Below, piece by piece: positions 34,236 through 46,734 of a DNA stretch of 64,000 bases (position 1 is the first letter of the stretch; the number at the start of each line of letters is the position of its first letter). The notes under the pieces are model-generated. The model was not told the origin of the DNA, ran no database searches, and saw only the letters and a list, made by a program, of their open reading frames with translations. The stretch lies in contig ML682024.1 in the NCBI GenBank assembly GCA_007922195.1, positions 7,117,594 through 7,181,593 of the forward strand, read 5' to 3'. The DNA comes from Podocnemis expansa (Eukaryota > Chordata > Testudines > Podocnemididae). A program made the translations under genes and the position numbers.

Positions 34236-36437
34236 CCCAGCTATGGACATGGGAAGGAAGGGGACATGGGTGCTGTGGTGGCAGGTGCCACAGACCAGGG
34301 GGAATGGGGCCACTGTCACTGATGGCATGGACCTGAGGGGGGCAATACCATGGCGGCTGATGCTATGGACCCAGGAAGGGGGTTGGTGCCACAGCAGCTG
34401 ATGCCACGGAAACGGGAACAGGGTGATGCTACTGCAGATCCAGGGTGTGGGTTAGCTCTTTTTGGTTCCAAGGACCTATGGCATGGTGAGTGGGGAGGGG
34501 ACGCTACATGCCATGGGTCAATGGTTCTGAATCCTGACACTCCCACTGGGAGCCACGGGTAATAGTTTCACTGATGCCACGGGGCAGTGCCATGCCCAGT
34601 ACTGCAGATCCTGGGAGAGGTAGGCCCTGCCATGGACCCTTGAGAAGATGGGAGCTGGCCATGGTGCCAGTACTGAACTGGGGAGGGATCCCACCATGGA
34701 CCCACAGAATCAGGAAGGATGGTGCCCCTCACAACATGGATCCCAGTCAGGATGGACCCAGCTGTCACACCACGGATCCAGAGGCCACAGAACAGGGGGT
34801 GATACAGGAACCGGCGAGGACAAGGCTCCCAGTCCACCCAGATAACCACGGATCAGTGGATCCCACCATGGGGGGGGCGGGGTTTGAAGCTGCTGATACA
34901 AAACAGAACCCCCCAACAGTCCAGCAGAAAGGGATGGGCTGGATCCATCCACCAGGGAACAGGCAGCAAGGGGGGTTGTTAATCAGCTGCATTGCCAGGT
35001 TTTCTCCCCACCTCCACCGTGTCTTGTCGCGAAAGGGCTTTTTCACTGTGTGCTGAGGAACACACTCCTCAGATTCAGGGCCAGAGGATCGCAAATGGGG
35101 GCCGGCATTGGCGCCAAGCACCCAATCCGTGGCAAACAGGAGGGGAACTATTTGGAGACTCCTCTCCCACAAAGGAGATGGGGAAAATGTGGGGGGAGAC
35201 ATGCCAGGACTTGGCTATGTGCAGGCCATGGGGAGCACAGGGGGATCCCCTACCTTTCAATACACAACCGGGAGCAGCTGTTTAACCTTTTTTAAATCTC
35301 TATTTTTTGGGGGAGACAAAACTGTGATTTCAAAACCTGCAAAACTGAAACTGTGATCCCCCCCTTGTTCTTTTCCTCCCCAGCGCTTCCTTGCCCACCC
35401 CGTTTTTACACTGCTTCCTTGCCCCCCCCCCAGCTTCCAGTCTTTTAACTCCCGCTCCCCCAACTCTTTCTTTCTGGCCTTTTCGTTTTTCATCTGTCTG
35501 TGTTTTTCCGATCACTTTCCTCTGCTGATGCGTGTCACTATTTTCCTCTCATCTCTCATCATTTATCCAACCCCACATGCACCCCTTTATCAATCCATCC
35601 CCTCCACATCTCTTCATCCTTCCCCCCCACACACTTTTTCATGCATCCTCCCTCTATCCATTTATCCCCACACCCCTTGTCTGTCTTTGGTTTTCCCCCC
35701 CCCCCCATTATTTTCTTGGCTGTCCTTTCTTTTCAGCCATGGGGACAGTTGGGGGTGGGGAATGAGCTGGCTGTGGGCCATGCTAACTTCTTGGGGGTGT
35801 CGGGGGGAGGAGCAGAGAGGTCTGGGGGTCCAGGTACCAGAGAGGGAGGGGTCTGACTGGAGGTGGGGCCTGCAGTGGGCGGGGACAATGGGAACTTCTC
35901 ATTATATAAGTCAAAGCCATGTACTGAGGTTTGTAGTGGGGGGGGGTGCATGGGGCTGTGAGCCCCAAATCTGTAGGACCCAGGTATTCTCGAAGGGTGG
36001 GGCAGGGCTGGCAGTTCAGCTCGAGGGGATTCCTAGCCCCCCCAAGCCCACGCCCCATACACAATAAAGGGGGGGGGGTCTTGGCTCAGTCCACCGCCAG
36101 GTGCACAGCACTTGTGGGGAGAGACTGGGGGAGGGGGGTGTCCAGTGTTGTCTGTTCCTAATAAAGTCTTTTCTATTCCCGCAGCCCTGTGTCCTCTCTG
36201 CTTGCAAAGTGGTGCCGGGGGACACTGGCTGGGTGGTGGTGGGGCTCCTGGTTACCTGAGCCCTGTCTCTGCCACCTGCAGGCACTGTGGGGAGAGAGGC
36301 ACAGATGTTAGCCATGGGGAGGCTCCCAGCTACTCCAGCCCCATCTCTGCCAGTGGGGGGCACTGGCTGTGGTGGCAGGCCCTTGCAGCAGGGTCTCTCT
36401 TCCCATTGGATAATAAAGATTCCTGAGTTCTTGCCTC
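34236..36437 (+). other. GRIN2D: GRIN2D 3' UTR with three poly(A) signals
   Basis: Three AATAAA signals on the plus strand at 36063-36068, 36160-36165 and 36412-36417, about 1.8-2.2 kb after the stop. This suggests alternative 3' ends. The proximal half is repeat-derived. Confidence 0.6.
34240..34860 (+). repeat. Degenerate tandem repeat in GRIN2D 3' UTR
   Basis: Units of about 45 bp built from gatgccacgg, accatggaccca and gggaggg words occupy the first 600 bases after the stop codon. Confidence 0.6.
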
Positions 36438-36439
36438 AG

Positions 36440-36650
36440 CTCCAGGAAGGGAGTGGGGCCTGGGGGTGGGGGGTCAGAGCAGCAGGAGGGGCGCTAGGAG
36501 CCAGGACTCCTTGGGTCAAACATCTGGGAGGGGAGGGGAGTCTGGTGATGAGAACAGTGGAGGCTGGAGGGGGAGTGGGGTCTAGTGGTTAGAGCAGGCT
36601 TCCTAGGGTCTTTGACTGGCTCTGAGAGGGGAGGTGGGTCTGGTGCCTTG
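36440..36650 (+). repeat. Monomer family A, tandem
   Basis: Three plus-strand units, the clearest at 36560-36640 with GGGGTCTAGTGGTTAGAGCA. See the entry at 10958-11128. Confidence 0.6.
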
Positions 36651-36829
36651 GTGAGCAGCGTGGCATTTGGAAGTTGCTGGGATAGGCTAGAGCTTTGGGG
36701 GGAAGTTCATTTACATAGAAATTAAAAATTAAATTAGTTAGAAAATCTGTAATTCAGCTGGAAAATGTAATTAAAGCGGGACCAGGGGCTCAGAGCAGGG
36801 ACAGCGGGGAGCGAGCAACACATGCAGTT

Positions 36830-37340
36830 CAACACACATGGCAAACCAGCTGTGGCAGGGCCCCCGGCCTTACACAAAGCCCCAGTTATATATTAAGCCA
36901 AATCCTAAAACACACAATACACCCCAACGCTCACACAACAGCATGCCAAAAGGACAACCTCATGTAAGCAAACCAGCCTGGTGACACATGCAATCAAAGC
37001 CCCGCATACAGACCACCCAGACTACGGTCACATAATCTAACTACCTGCACAATCACACCACCACACAAGCCCGAAGCTACCGACAATCAATCACACCACT
37101 GCATACCAAGTCTACACCCAAAAAACTACACCCACACAAGACCTAGACTACATCTGCATGACTGCACATCCCAACACCAGTACGACACCTGCCCAACAAT
37201 ACACACAAACATACCACGCTCACACCATTACACATGCACCAGCACACACACTGACACCTGGAACTACACCCACACTCACACATCACCATAGTCACCAGAC
37301 TACACCAACACCACTTCCCAGAGCAAGACAGTCTCCACAG
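36830..37340. repeat. CA-rich low-complexity tract
   Basis: Irregular CACAC/ACACC-rich sequence over about 500 bp, no clean unit. Confidence 0.7.
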
Positions 37341-37619
37341 TCCTTCCCTGCACCCTAGCACCCAGTTGCCATCTTGTGGGTTGGGGGCACTGGGAGGTCT
37401 GCCATGCCTCAGCGGCTCTCAGGTGGTGGGGGTGACAGCAGAGATGAGGGGTCTGGGACAAAGGGCAGAGCCCATCTGGGCCAAACGATCATTCAGTTTT
37501 CACTTGTGTTGGCTGCCATCCAAGGTCCCTCTGGGATGAGAGGCTTAGCCAGTGGGTCGAGTCACTGCTTGGCTGGCAACAGGGAAATTGAGGCAGAGCA
37601 CCTGCTACATCCATTACCG

Positions 37620-37860
37620 CAGCATTTCCCAAACTAATTTGGCCACAGAATGCTTTTGGCCTTGGAATCTATTGCCGTGTTTGCATGCATGCTTGTGGAT
37701 CATAACAAAAAACTTGTATTTATTGTGCAAAAGTTAATTTAAAGAGTTAGTTTTTTGGGATGTTTTTGATTTTACAGAGAACGAAAAATATCATTAGCAT
37801 CAAATTTTTTTTCACAGAACACCTATTCACGTCACACGGAATACAGTTTGGGAAATGCTG
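37620..37860. mobile_element. hAT-like MITE, CAGCATTTCCCAAACT family, copy 1
   Basis: 241 bp with perfect 16-bp inverted ends CAGCATTTCCCAAACT and AGTTTGGGAAATGCTG. Flanking 8-mers do not match here, but the sister copy at 54923-55260 has a clear duplication. Confidence 0.85.
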
Positions 37861-38904
37861 CTCTAGCAAAAGGTCTGTCCTGTTGCAGTACAACGGACAC
37901 GCACCCACACAGGCTATGGCTGCCCAGCCACACACCTGAGCACCCCCCACACCCCAGAGGTATAGATACCACCCGTGTGTCTGCCCCACATGTGTTCTCT
38001 TGGAGGTCCCATCACAGGGCTGGCATAGGCCTGCATCAACTGTGAGGGGCACCCTTGGCTCTGCAGGGGTTTTTGGGGTGCTTAGCATCAGTACTTTGTT
38101 AGCTTGGCTCTGTTCCTTGCCCCCTAACTCACCCGTGGCATCTCACTGGCTAGCAAGCAAGGGTCAGAACAGGGCTGTCCTCTGTGCCCCCAAGGGACAC
38201 CCACCTGAGTTCTGACCTACACCAATCCCCCCCACAGACACACCCGTAGGGGGCAGTGCTGGACAGACACACATACATACACAGACTCACACCCTTCCAG
38301 ACTGATGGTAAATACCATCTGTTCACCGCACGGCCATGCTCCCCAGCCATCTGGCCCTGCCGCAGGCCGGCTGGCAGTCTGGCCCAGAGCCTCGTGTATT
38401 TACCTTCACACCAGCCGCGCGTGCAAATATCACACCCTCTTCATTCATCCTGCTGAAACTAGGCAGCACCAGGCGAGGAGCCAATCACCCTACCCTCCAG
38501 CGAGAGTCCCCCCCCTCCCCCCAGGGCAATAAACCTTGTGTCACCGTTGTAGGGTCCATTGCAGCAGTCTGCTTCTGCTTCAGGAAAGTCCCTGGGTATG
38601 TGTTGGGGGGAAGCAAAATCTTCATCAGGAGTGGGGCTGGGAGCTATTAAGGCCTCTGCATTATGGAGGAGAAGATGCACAGTGTGGCTGTTACTATTGC
38701 CCAGGGTTAGCAATAGCAAACCTCCCAGGAGAGATGAATGAACATGGCCCTCACTCACTCCCCTCTTTGCTTTTCACCCTCTCTTGCTTTTCACCCTGGG
38801 CGGGCCCAGCTCATGTCTCCCCTGAGAACATCTCCCTGCTGCTGGCACCGTATTGCCTGGACAGGGGAAACTGAGAAACAGAAAAGTGGAGAGGAACTAA
38901 AATG

Positions 38905-39050
38905 GAGGGACTAGAAATCAGAAGTCCTGGCTCCCAGTCCCCCATGCCATAACCACTAGTCCCCACTCCCCTCCCATAGCCAGCAGAGAAACCAGGAGTC
39001 CTGGTTTCTAGCTCCCACCACTCCTGCACCAACCTCTGGACCCTACTCTA
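38905..39050 (-). repeat. Monomer family A, two units
   Basis: Minus-oriented tandem pair with ctggctcccag, ataaccactagtccccactc and ctcccatagcc words. Confidence 0.6.
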
Positions 39051-39559
39051 CCTCCACTTCCTTTTGCTCTTCATGCCATTATTTAATGAGTTTGTCTACC
39101 CCATGGACACCCCATTTCATGTCAGGTGAGAACCAAGGCTAAAGACAGGCTGGGGTGGAAGTAACCAAGAGCTCCCCCTTCTCCCCCCGCCTTGCTGGGA
39201 GAAGCTGGGGTTGGGGAAGCCGGGATCTCTGTGCAGGGGTGATGAATATAGTGCAATCAGCCTTCTGGTTCTTCACTTCCTTCCCTTCTGCTCCCAGCTC
39301 CTTTTCCCAGCCCCATCCTCCCCACCCCAGCCCAGCAGCTGCTTCATCCATCACGCCTAAATTACCTTGGCAAGGCTGCTGGGCAGCATTTTACAGGTAT
39401 GGTGCAGCCCCAGCCACCCTGTATGACTGCTACCCTCTGGCATGCACCCTAGGGCACCTAGGCGGGAAAGGCCCCATGTTCAACCCTGCCCCCAATGGGC
39501 CAACAAGCCCCTTCCCTAGGGCCAGATTAGAACTTCTACATCTGTCTGAGATGAGTCTG

Positions 39560-40012
39560 TATGTCTATGTCTATGCTTAGAGTGTCAATTTGAATTACTG
39601 TATTTGAATTAGTCAATTCGAACTAACAATTATTAATTTGAATTCAGTCAATTCGAATTGACATGCCAACACTAGAAAATCCAGTTAGAATTGGCATGTC
39701 CATGAACAGGACTTGCTAGTTCGAATTCTGTAGGGGGCACTATTGTATAGGGAAAAATCAAGCTGTGGCTAATTCAAACTAACAATGAGTTCGAATTGAC
39801 ATGGCCACACTGGGTCAATTTGAATTACTCTGTTCAAACTGACCGTGACTTCGAAGTCAAATGAGGTTTGACCAATTTGAAGTCAGCTTTCATCAATTTG
39901 AACTGAGGAGTTCCTCAGTTCGATTTGAGGAAAGCCAGTGTGTCCATGCTCTTAATAGAATTTGAATTGATGAGAATCAATTCGAATTCAGCTCTTGAGT
40001 GTAGACATACCC
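39560..40012. mobile_element. A/T-rich MITE-like element with repeated TCGAATT palindromes
   Basis: Abrupt A/T-rich island with many copies of caattcgaattgacatg and ttcgaact. The right end reads GAGTGTAGACATACCC; the left side has GTATGTCTATG, partly complementary to it. No target duplication could be fixed, so borders are approximate. Confidence 0.55.
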
Positions 40013-40192
40013 TATGTGTCTGTGTTTGCATGTGTCTGTGTCCTCATGTGTCACTGGTTCCGTGTGTGTCTGTGTCTGGTGTGTCTGAGTCTGTTTGCAT
40101 GTGTCTGTGTGATTGCATGTGCCTCTGTGTTTGTGTATGCTTCTCTGTGTCTTCATGTCTGTGTGTCGGCATCTCTGTGTTAGTGTCTGTGG

Positions 40193-40723
40193 CAGGGGCA
40201 TCGCTGCCCTGAGGACGGACCCAGGGCATGGCCCACAGACCCTGCCCCCTGGCCATAGGCTGCACCCCCTGGTCGGGGACAGGGCTGGAAGCTGCCGTGT
40301 GTCTCCACGGGCAGCTGGGCCCCACATCCCCAGCCCGGGCTGGGGCCAGAAGCGGCTGTGGGCAGCTGGGCCCCGCATCCCCGGCCGGGGATGGGGCCGT
40401 GCCCCAGATCCCTGGGTGGGGACGGGGCAGCTGCGGCCGTGGGTGGCTGGGCCCCGGATCCCCCACCGGAGATGGGGCTGCTGCAGCCACAACCACAGGC
40501 GGCTGGGCCCCGGATCCCCGGCTTGGGATGGGGCCAGGAGCAGCCTCCGCGGTCAAGCCCCAGATCCCTACCTGGGGACAGGGCTGCCGTGCCCGCGGGG
40601 TGGCTGGGCCCTGGATCTCCGGCCTGATTGGGCCGGAGACCAGGGGAGGCCCACCAGACCCAGGGCACCAGTGCTGGGATTCAGGGCATGTGCCCCGGGT
40701 GCCAAGCACCAGCAACGCCCCTG
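40193..40723. mobile_element. GC-rich hAT-like non-autonomous element, copy 1
   Basis: 531 bp. Ends CAGGGGCATCGCTG and CAGCAACGCCCCTG are inverted (12 of 14 matches). Perfect 8-bp target duplication GTCTGTGG at 40185-40192 and 40724-40731. The interior is a GC-rich repeat of ggctgggccccggatccc, cggccggggatggggc and gctgcggcc. It is related in reverse orientation to 46735-47423. Open frames inside are repeat artefacts. Confidence 0.92.
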
Positions 40724-41989
40724 GTCTGTGGATGTCTGCATGTGTCAGTGTTGGAAGCATGTGCCTCCATGTCACTGTGTGTCTCAGCGTGTGGTTGTTC
40801 CCATCCTGCCTGGGCCAGGCTGCATCTCCCAGATGCTCATGTTAGCTCTGCAATTATTTCCACACTAAATGCTCCACTCCAGGACACAAGATTTAGTTCC
40901 CAGGGGATCAGGGGAGGAGGGGAGCGACAGGGTGTGGGGGGGCTGTCTGGGATTTTAATTAGTTTAGCTGGAAAATTCTTTAGCTGGGAGCCTTGAACCT
41001 GAGGGGAGAGAGAGATGAGTGTGAAGGAACAGAGAGGGTGCTCACACCCACCCAGCTGCCGCTTCAAGCCCTAGTCAGCACAGCCAAAGAGAGAACCCAG
41101 GAGTCCTGACTCCCATTTTCCCCTGCACTAACCACCAGACTCCACTCTCCCTCAGGACCAGGGTAGAACCCAGGAGGGCTGACACCCCCACCCCCATTCC
41201 TGTATTCAAATATCACATTTGTTAAATAGATGTCACATCCCATCCTAGAGATGCTGCCTCTCAGTGCTGAGCGAGGACTCCACACATAACCTACCACAGC
41301 AACCCCCCCCCCCATAGAGGTAGCCGCATCTCAATGCCAGGCAAGGAGTTCTTGAAGTGTCAAGTTGTTTTCTCATCCGTTCACGTCCTTTGCGACCTCA
41401 GCTGTCAGAGCTCCTCAGCCTCCCGGTTCCGCATGAGGCCCCAAGGTCTGTGTCACGGCAGGATCCTGGCTGAGCGCCCGGCAACGTGGCGCAGCTGGGC
41501 CGGGCCAGGTTGGTGTAATGCTGCCCCCAGGACAGAAACATGGGCCCAGCCATAGTGAGAGCTGAGGGACGGGGGGGTTGGGCAAGCCAACTGTACCACG
41601 GGTGTTTGTTCAAATCTGTGTCTGGAAGCTTTGGGGGGGGTGTGTGCGTGCATGTGTGTCTGCATTCCCTCCTGGAGAGGCTAGGCCCTGCGCTCTCTGT
41701 GTGCAGCATGTGCGTGTGCATGCTCAGATGCACTGACCCCTGCTGGCTGAGATCGGTGCCGTCCACTCTGTGTCACAGCCCCCGTACACGCCTGGCTGAG
41801 GAAAATTCTCCTTCAGCTCAGCAGGCCAGGACAGAATGTGGCGTTCACATGGTGTCTAGATGCTTGTGTTCCCCGTCCCCTTGCCTTCAAGCTTCCTAGT
41901 GCCAGGCCCCTCAGCGTGTTCTCCTGGGCCCCAGTATCATGGCCTGGCCATGGGTGTCTTCCTGAGATCCAGGCATGCTGCAGCCTGTC

Positions 41990-42500
41990 CTGGGGTTGGA
42001 GTGAGGAGTTGAGCCACCAAAGCTGCAATCTGAGATCTAGCATCTCAGGGTAGATTCTCCTCTTCTGGGATCTAGAACTTCCAGGCAATTTCTTTCATCA
42101 GGGCATCTAGAAATGCAGGCAGCATTTCGCCTCTTCATATCTAGAATGTAAAGGCAGATTTTTCCATCTCAGGCTCTAGAACGTGCAGTGTTCCCTCATC
42201 CATTGATCTAGATTAGACCCACAGAGCCATTTTTCCATTATGAGCTAGAAACTGTGGTGATATCTCATCTGTGGCTCTAAATCTTCAGGGCAGATTCCCT
42301 TTCGGATCTAGAACCCAGGGGTTCCCTCGTCCGTGGTTCTAGAAATTTTGGGCTGATTTATCTCCCTCTGACACGATCAAGAACTTAGGTGCAGCTTCTC
42401 CCCCCTCAGCCTGGAGCGAAAGAGGCTGATTTTGTCCCTTCACCTGGAATGTGGGCAGGGCTGTTCTTGCTCCCACAAACCTAGAATCTGCCACAGTCTC
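41990..42500. repeat. About 45-50 bp minisatellite with a TCTAGA in most units
   Basis: Roughly ten units: ggatctagaacntncaggg, cagattttcc, catctc. Unit drift is moderate. Confidence 0.85.
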
Positions 42501-42699
42501 GACTCCGGTTATCCTGTTCCACTCAGGAGCAGAAATCCAGCTGTTTCCTCCTGCGCCTGTCCATCCACCACACATGACTCAGTGAACAATTTAGGCCAAC
42601 ATTTGCCATAACCAAGGTCGGTTTGGAAGTGTGGCCTTCTTGCCAGTGGTGAAATATTTTTCCTTGGGTCACATTGACGGTGCTCCTGCCCCCTCCATC

Positions 42700-42960
42700 T
42701 TGGGCTCAGATGGCTCTTCACTGTGCCCCCCAGCTCCCTGCAGCCCAGTACCCCCCCAGGGGTCCCCAGCTTCCTGCTACCCAGTGCCCCCTGACTGCCA
42801 GGGGAGAGCGCCCCTCCTCTGTCCCCCTGCTCCACACAGCCCAGTGCCCCCTAGTGCTGCCCTGGGACACCCTGCCCCCCCGTCCCTGTCCCTCCCTAGC
42901 CTCTATGGTCTCAGACACCTGTTCCTTCCACCAACTCCCCACCCACTGGCTCAGTGCCAG
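42700..42960. repeat. C-rich tandem repeat
   Basis: Units containing ctgcagcccagtacccccc, aggggtccccagc and cccagtgccccctg. Confidence 0.6.
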
Positions 42961-43524
42961 GGCAGCCACCCCCCATGAATCCGCCCCCCCTTCTCAGCTC
43001 CCCCCCAGGGACAAGATTGCAGGCGGGCTGACAGGAGCCGCTGGCCTCACGCTGCGAGAATCCTAATTAACAGGGTTTATTTATAACAAGGAACAAACAA
43101 ACAAATCTCCGCTGTGAAGCCAGGAGGGGAGGAGGAGAGGCGTCACCTCTGGGGGGCAGTGCAGGGGCTGGGTATATGGGGCCCCTGCCCAGCTAGGATG
43201 CAGGCCCTTTGGGACAGGGCACAGGGCCTCATTATACAGTGACCCCTGTCTAGTTGGGACATGGGGTGCAGCGTAAAGGTTGGGTATAAAGGGATCTCTG
43301 CCCAGCTCGTCTGCGTACCCTCTGGGGTGGGGCGCAGGCCTGGTTGCACAGGGAAGCTCTCCTTTTCTTCCTGCTGTGCTCCTCCCATGCTTAGTCATGG
43401 CCCTCCATCCCTAGTGGGGCTTTGGCATCTGGCCCACCATCACCTCCACTAGCACCTCCTGGGAAACCACGCTCCTCAAACCAAGGCCTGGCTCTATCCA
43501 GCCTTAGGGCAGGGTCTTGCTAGC

Positions 43525-43685
43525 TCTGAGGGGGTGAGGAATGGGGCACAGGGCCTCTCCCCTCTAGGGGGTGCTGGCTCCCATCTGGCCCCAGAGCAGG
43601 GACTTGCTGGCTCTGGAGGGGCTGGGATTGAGGCCCTGGACCTTTCCCCCTATGGGGTGCCAGCTCCACTCTGGGCCCTCATGCA
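43525..43685 (+). repeat. Monomer family C, two units
   Basis: About 75 bp unit: gaggaatggggcacagggcc, tctcccctctagggggtgc, tggctcccatctgg, cccagagcaggga. Other copies: 22795-22860, 23035-23095, 57930-58090 (minus), 60525-60690. Confidence 0.6.
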
Positions 43686-46252
43686 CTCATCCATTCATTC
43701 CTTTTTCCTTCTTCATCCCTTGGTCCCGCATTCATCTCTCCCCGTCTCTCCGTCCTTCCTCCACTCCCCCCCGTTGGCTGTGCCCCGGATCCGCAGCTGA
43801 CGCCAGCACAGCCGGCTGTGACAGGGCTGTAATTATCGGCTCCGTCGCTCCAGATGGTCCCCGAGGAATAAACAAGACCCTGTTGCCACCCAGCGTGAGC
43901 ACTGAAGTGGGGCATGGGGGGGGGTCAGGAAGACGTGTGACTACCCCAGGAGGGAGAAGAGAGGGAAGGAGGCAGTGACAAAGGGAGGGGAGGAAGAGAG
44001 GGAAGGAAGGATGGGGGCACTGTTGTGGGGAAGTTCACAGCCATGGAGCCACAGTTTGTTGAGGGGGTTGCTCCCATCTAAGCTGACTGTGGCTTGAGGT
44101 GGCATGTAGGGCACATAGGGATTGGGCTGAGCTGGACTCCAGCACCAACCTGCTCCAGCCACCATGGCTATCAGCCACCCACAGCTAAGAGCCACTGCCT
44201 GCCTGGGGCTGTGGGTCAGGGAACCCGCCATGGTTGCTTACCACCTGCCCACTTCTCCCCAGATCAGGGTTTGTCCACTAGGGTGAGAGCCAGGAGTCCT
44301 GGGTTCTCTCCCCACATCTGGGAAAGGCATGGGGTCTAGTGGTGAGAGCAAGGCAAGTGTGGGGACAGGCTGTGCCAGGTGTGAGCAGAGCCCTGGAAAG
44401 CGGCCGTATGATTAGTATTGACAGGCTGGGCAGGTGCCATGGCAACGGTGCCACCTGCCAGCCAGCTGGGGTGGGGGTGATACCTGGAGGGGATGGTGTG
44501 TATTGAAGAGTGAAAGCCCCCCCAGCACTGCTAGGGACAATGGGGGGGGGCAGGACATCAGCAGGGTCAGTGGTGAGTGGACCCAGTGTCAGATGTGAGA
44601 TGGTGCCATCAGTCACCCATGCTGTCTGCTTGTTTATACTAGGGTGGCTGTGGCTACATCAGCTGGGGGTTTGGGAGACAGTGACACTCTCATCAGCTTT
44701 GGGGTGGGGAGAAGTGGGAATAGAGTGAATGGAGGAATTCTCCCCACCCCTGCCAAAGGGTGACCCCCAGTCCCAGCTAGGTGTGAGGGGGAGCTCCAGC
44801 TGAAGTAAAAGCTGGACACCCCCACCCCTAAGGGGACCAAGCCACAGTGACTCCAAAATGGGAACCATGACACCTATAGTATCACCCAAACTGAGAGCTC
44901 CCCAGATCTTCCCTCAAACACCTCCCCTTTAACTTTCCCCTCAAAGGCATCCCTAGCACCCTAAATCTTCAACCCAAGCCCTCACCCAAATCCATGCTGC
45001 CTTGCTTCAACCACTGGAGCCCACTCCCCTCCTGTAGTCTAGAAGAGAACCCAAGAGTCCTGGCTCCCAGACCTTTGCTAACCATTAGCCCCCATTCCCC
45101 TCCCAGAGCTGGAGGCAGAGAAGGATACAGGAGGCTGCATTAGGCTCCCACATAGGAAGTTCCTGCATTTCCAGGTGATCACAGCCACCTCCCTGGTGAG
45201 AAAGTTCCTGTGTTAGCTGGAGTCTTCGCCTGCATGAGTGCATGCATTGGTGCGTGCACATGTAGCCCATGCCGAGGGCACAACCCTGCTGTCTGTGTAC
45301 ACGCACAAGCTGACAGGAGTAGCTCTTTGTGTGTCAGGACGTGCTGTGGTTTGTTAGTGTACCACTGTTTTCCCCTGTGGTGGTGTTTACATAGGGATAG
45401 CACACCTGGCACTGAGATGCAGCCACCTCTGGGGTAGGTCATGTAGCTGGTTACACAGATATCCTGCCAGGGCTCATTCAACCTCCTGTGTGGTCTGGGG
45501 TTCCCGGGAACAGACCATCTTGTTGCCTCAAACTGTGAAGATAAACAAGGAAAAGCCAGAGCTGCAGTGGGAGGGGGCAGATTCCAGGGGGGCACATGGA
45601 TGGTGTGTGGCAGAGATTTGGCCAGGGCAGCCCCAGGCCAGCTGAGAGGAAGGGGAGGGTGGGCAGGGGAACGAACAGGTAGATAGAGGATTTAATGTCC
45701 ATGTCCCTGAGCCAGTTGGTCCCTGCCCTGGGGCATCAGAATCAGTGCCCCCAGATGGGGAGGCCCCAATTGTCTCCTAACCTGACTGGTGTTACTGGTT
45801 TGAATTTCTTCTTCACTGGGCCTGCCAGAGCAGCTGGCTTATGGGAGGTGTAGGAGCCATGGGACAGCCCAGGACTGGGGGTCGGGAGTGAGGGACACCA
45901 GCAGAGCAGGGAATGTGGGGGTGGCACTGGATTAACAGGGGCTGCAGGTTGCAGTGAAGGGCACATTGAGGGGTATATTCATGAGTCCCTTGGTGGGGTG
46001 GGGGGGTTATGTATCCTGTAGGGGGTAGGTTTCCCTCTGGGGCTGTCCTGACCAGGGATGATGCCCAGAAGGGCGGTGGCTAGAGGGTGTTAATCTTGCG
46101 AATGCTGGCTTCACCCCCTTGCTATCATTGCACTGAACTGCCCAAACATGGGTTTCCTTCTGCAGCACCCCCGACCCACCATGGGTCTGAGCTCACAGCG
46201 ACCCCTGGTGGACATCTGCTGCAATGGAGAGTCTCCAGCAAGGATTATTCTG

Positions 46253-46358
46253 TCAATCAATCAATCAATCAAATCATAGGGCTGGAAGGGACCTTGTGAG
46301 ATCATCGAGTCCAACCCCCTGGGAATTGAACCCAGGACCTTCTGCATGTTAAGCCCAC
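46253..46358 (-). mobile_element. CR1-tailed tRNA-type SINE fragment, copy 1
   Basis: Plus strand starts with (TCAA)n tetramers, then ATCATAGGGCTGGAAGGGAC, GAGATCATCGAGTCCAACC and GGGAATTGAACCCAGGACC. In reverse complement this is a B-box-like GGTTCAATTCCC followed by a CR1-like 3' tail and (TTGA)n. A fuller copy is at 50523-50648. Confidence 0.75.
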
Positions 46359-46734
46359 AGCCCCCTCAGCTCCCCCGAGTGCCCCTCACTTCTGACCCAT
46401 AGCCCCTTGCTAGACAAGACCTGGGCTCCCTCCCCCATGGCTCTGTCAGTGCCCCTCGCTCCTGACCCACAGCCCCCTTCCTGGGACTAGGTTGGTTTTT
46501 GGGCTGCAGCATTGCCGGCTCATCATCCTGGCCAAGATCATAAATCGCTAACGAGCACGGCCGGAAGGCCTCCAGCTGGGGCCACTTAGCTGTGAAATTT
46601 GCTGCGCTCATTGGAGCGGCAGGGTCGTGGCCCATTGCAGCCGGCTCCATTGCTCATGACACCATTGCTCATGGCACATACTAGTAAGCCAAGGCTGCTG
46701 GGCCAGAGCCAGGAGGGGGCTCAGTAGGGGACAC

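Noticed and set aside
36786..36808. Possible RE1/NRSF site (CAGAGCAGGGACAGCGGGG)
   Set aside because: Only the right half resembles the consensus and the spacing to the left half is one base short.
40113..40868. Overlapping 160-250 codon open frames on both strands
   Set aside because: Same cause: repeats inside the hAT element at 40193-40723; no transposase motif such as a hAT dimerisation block is present.
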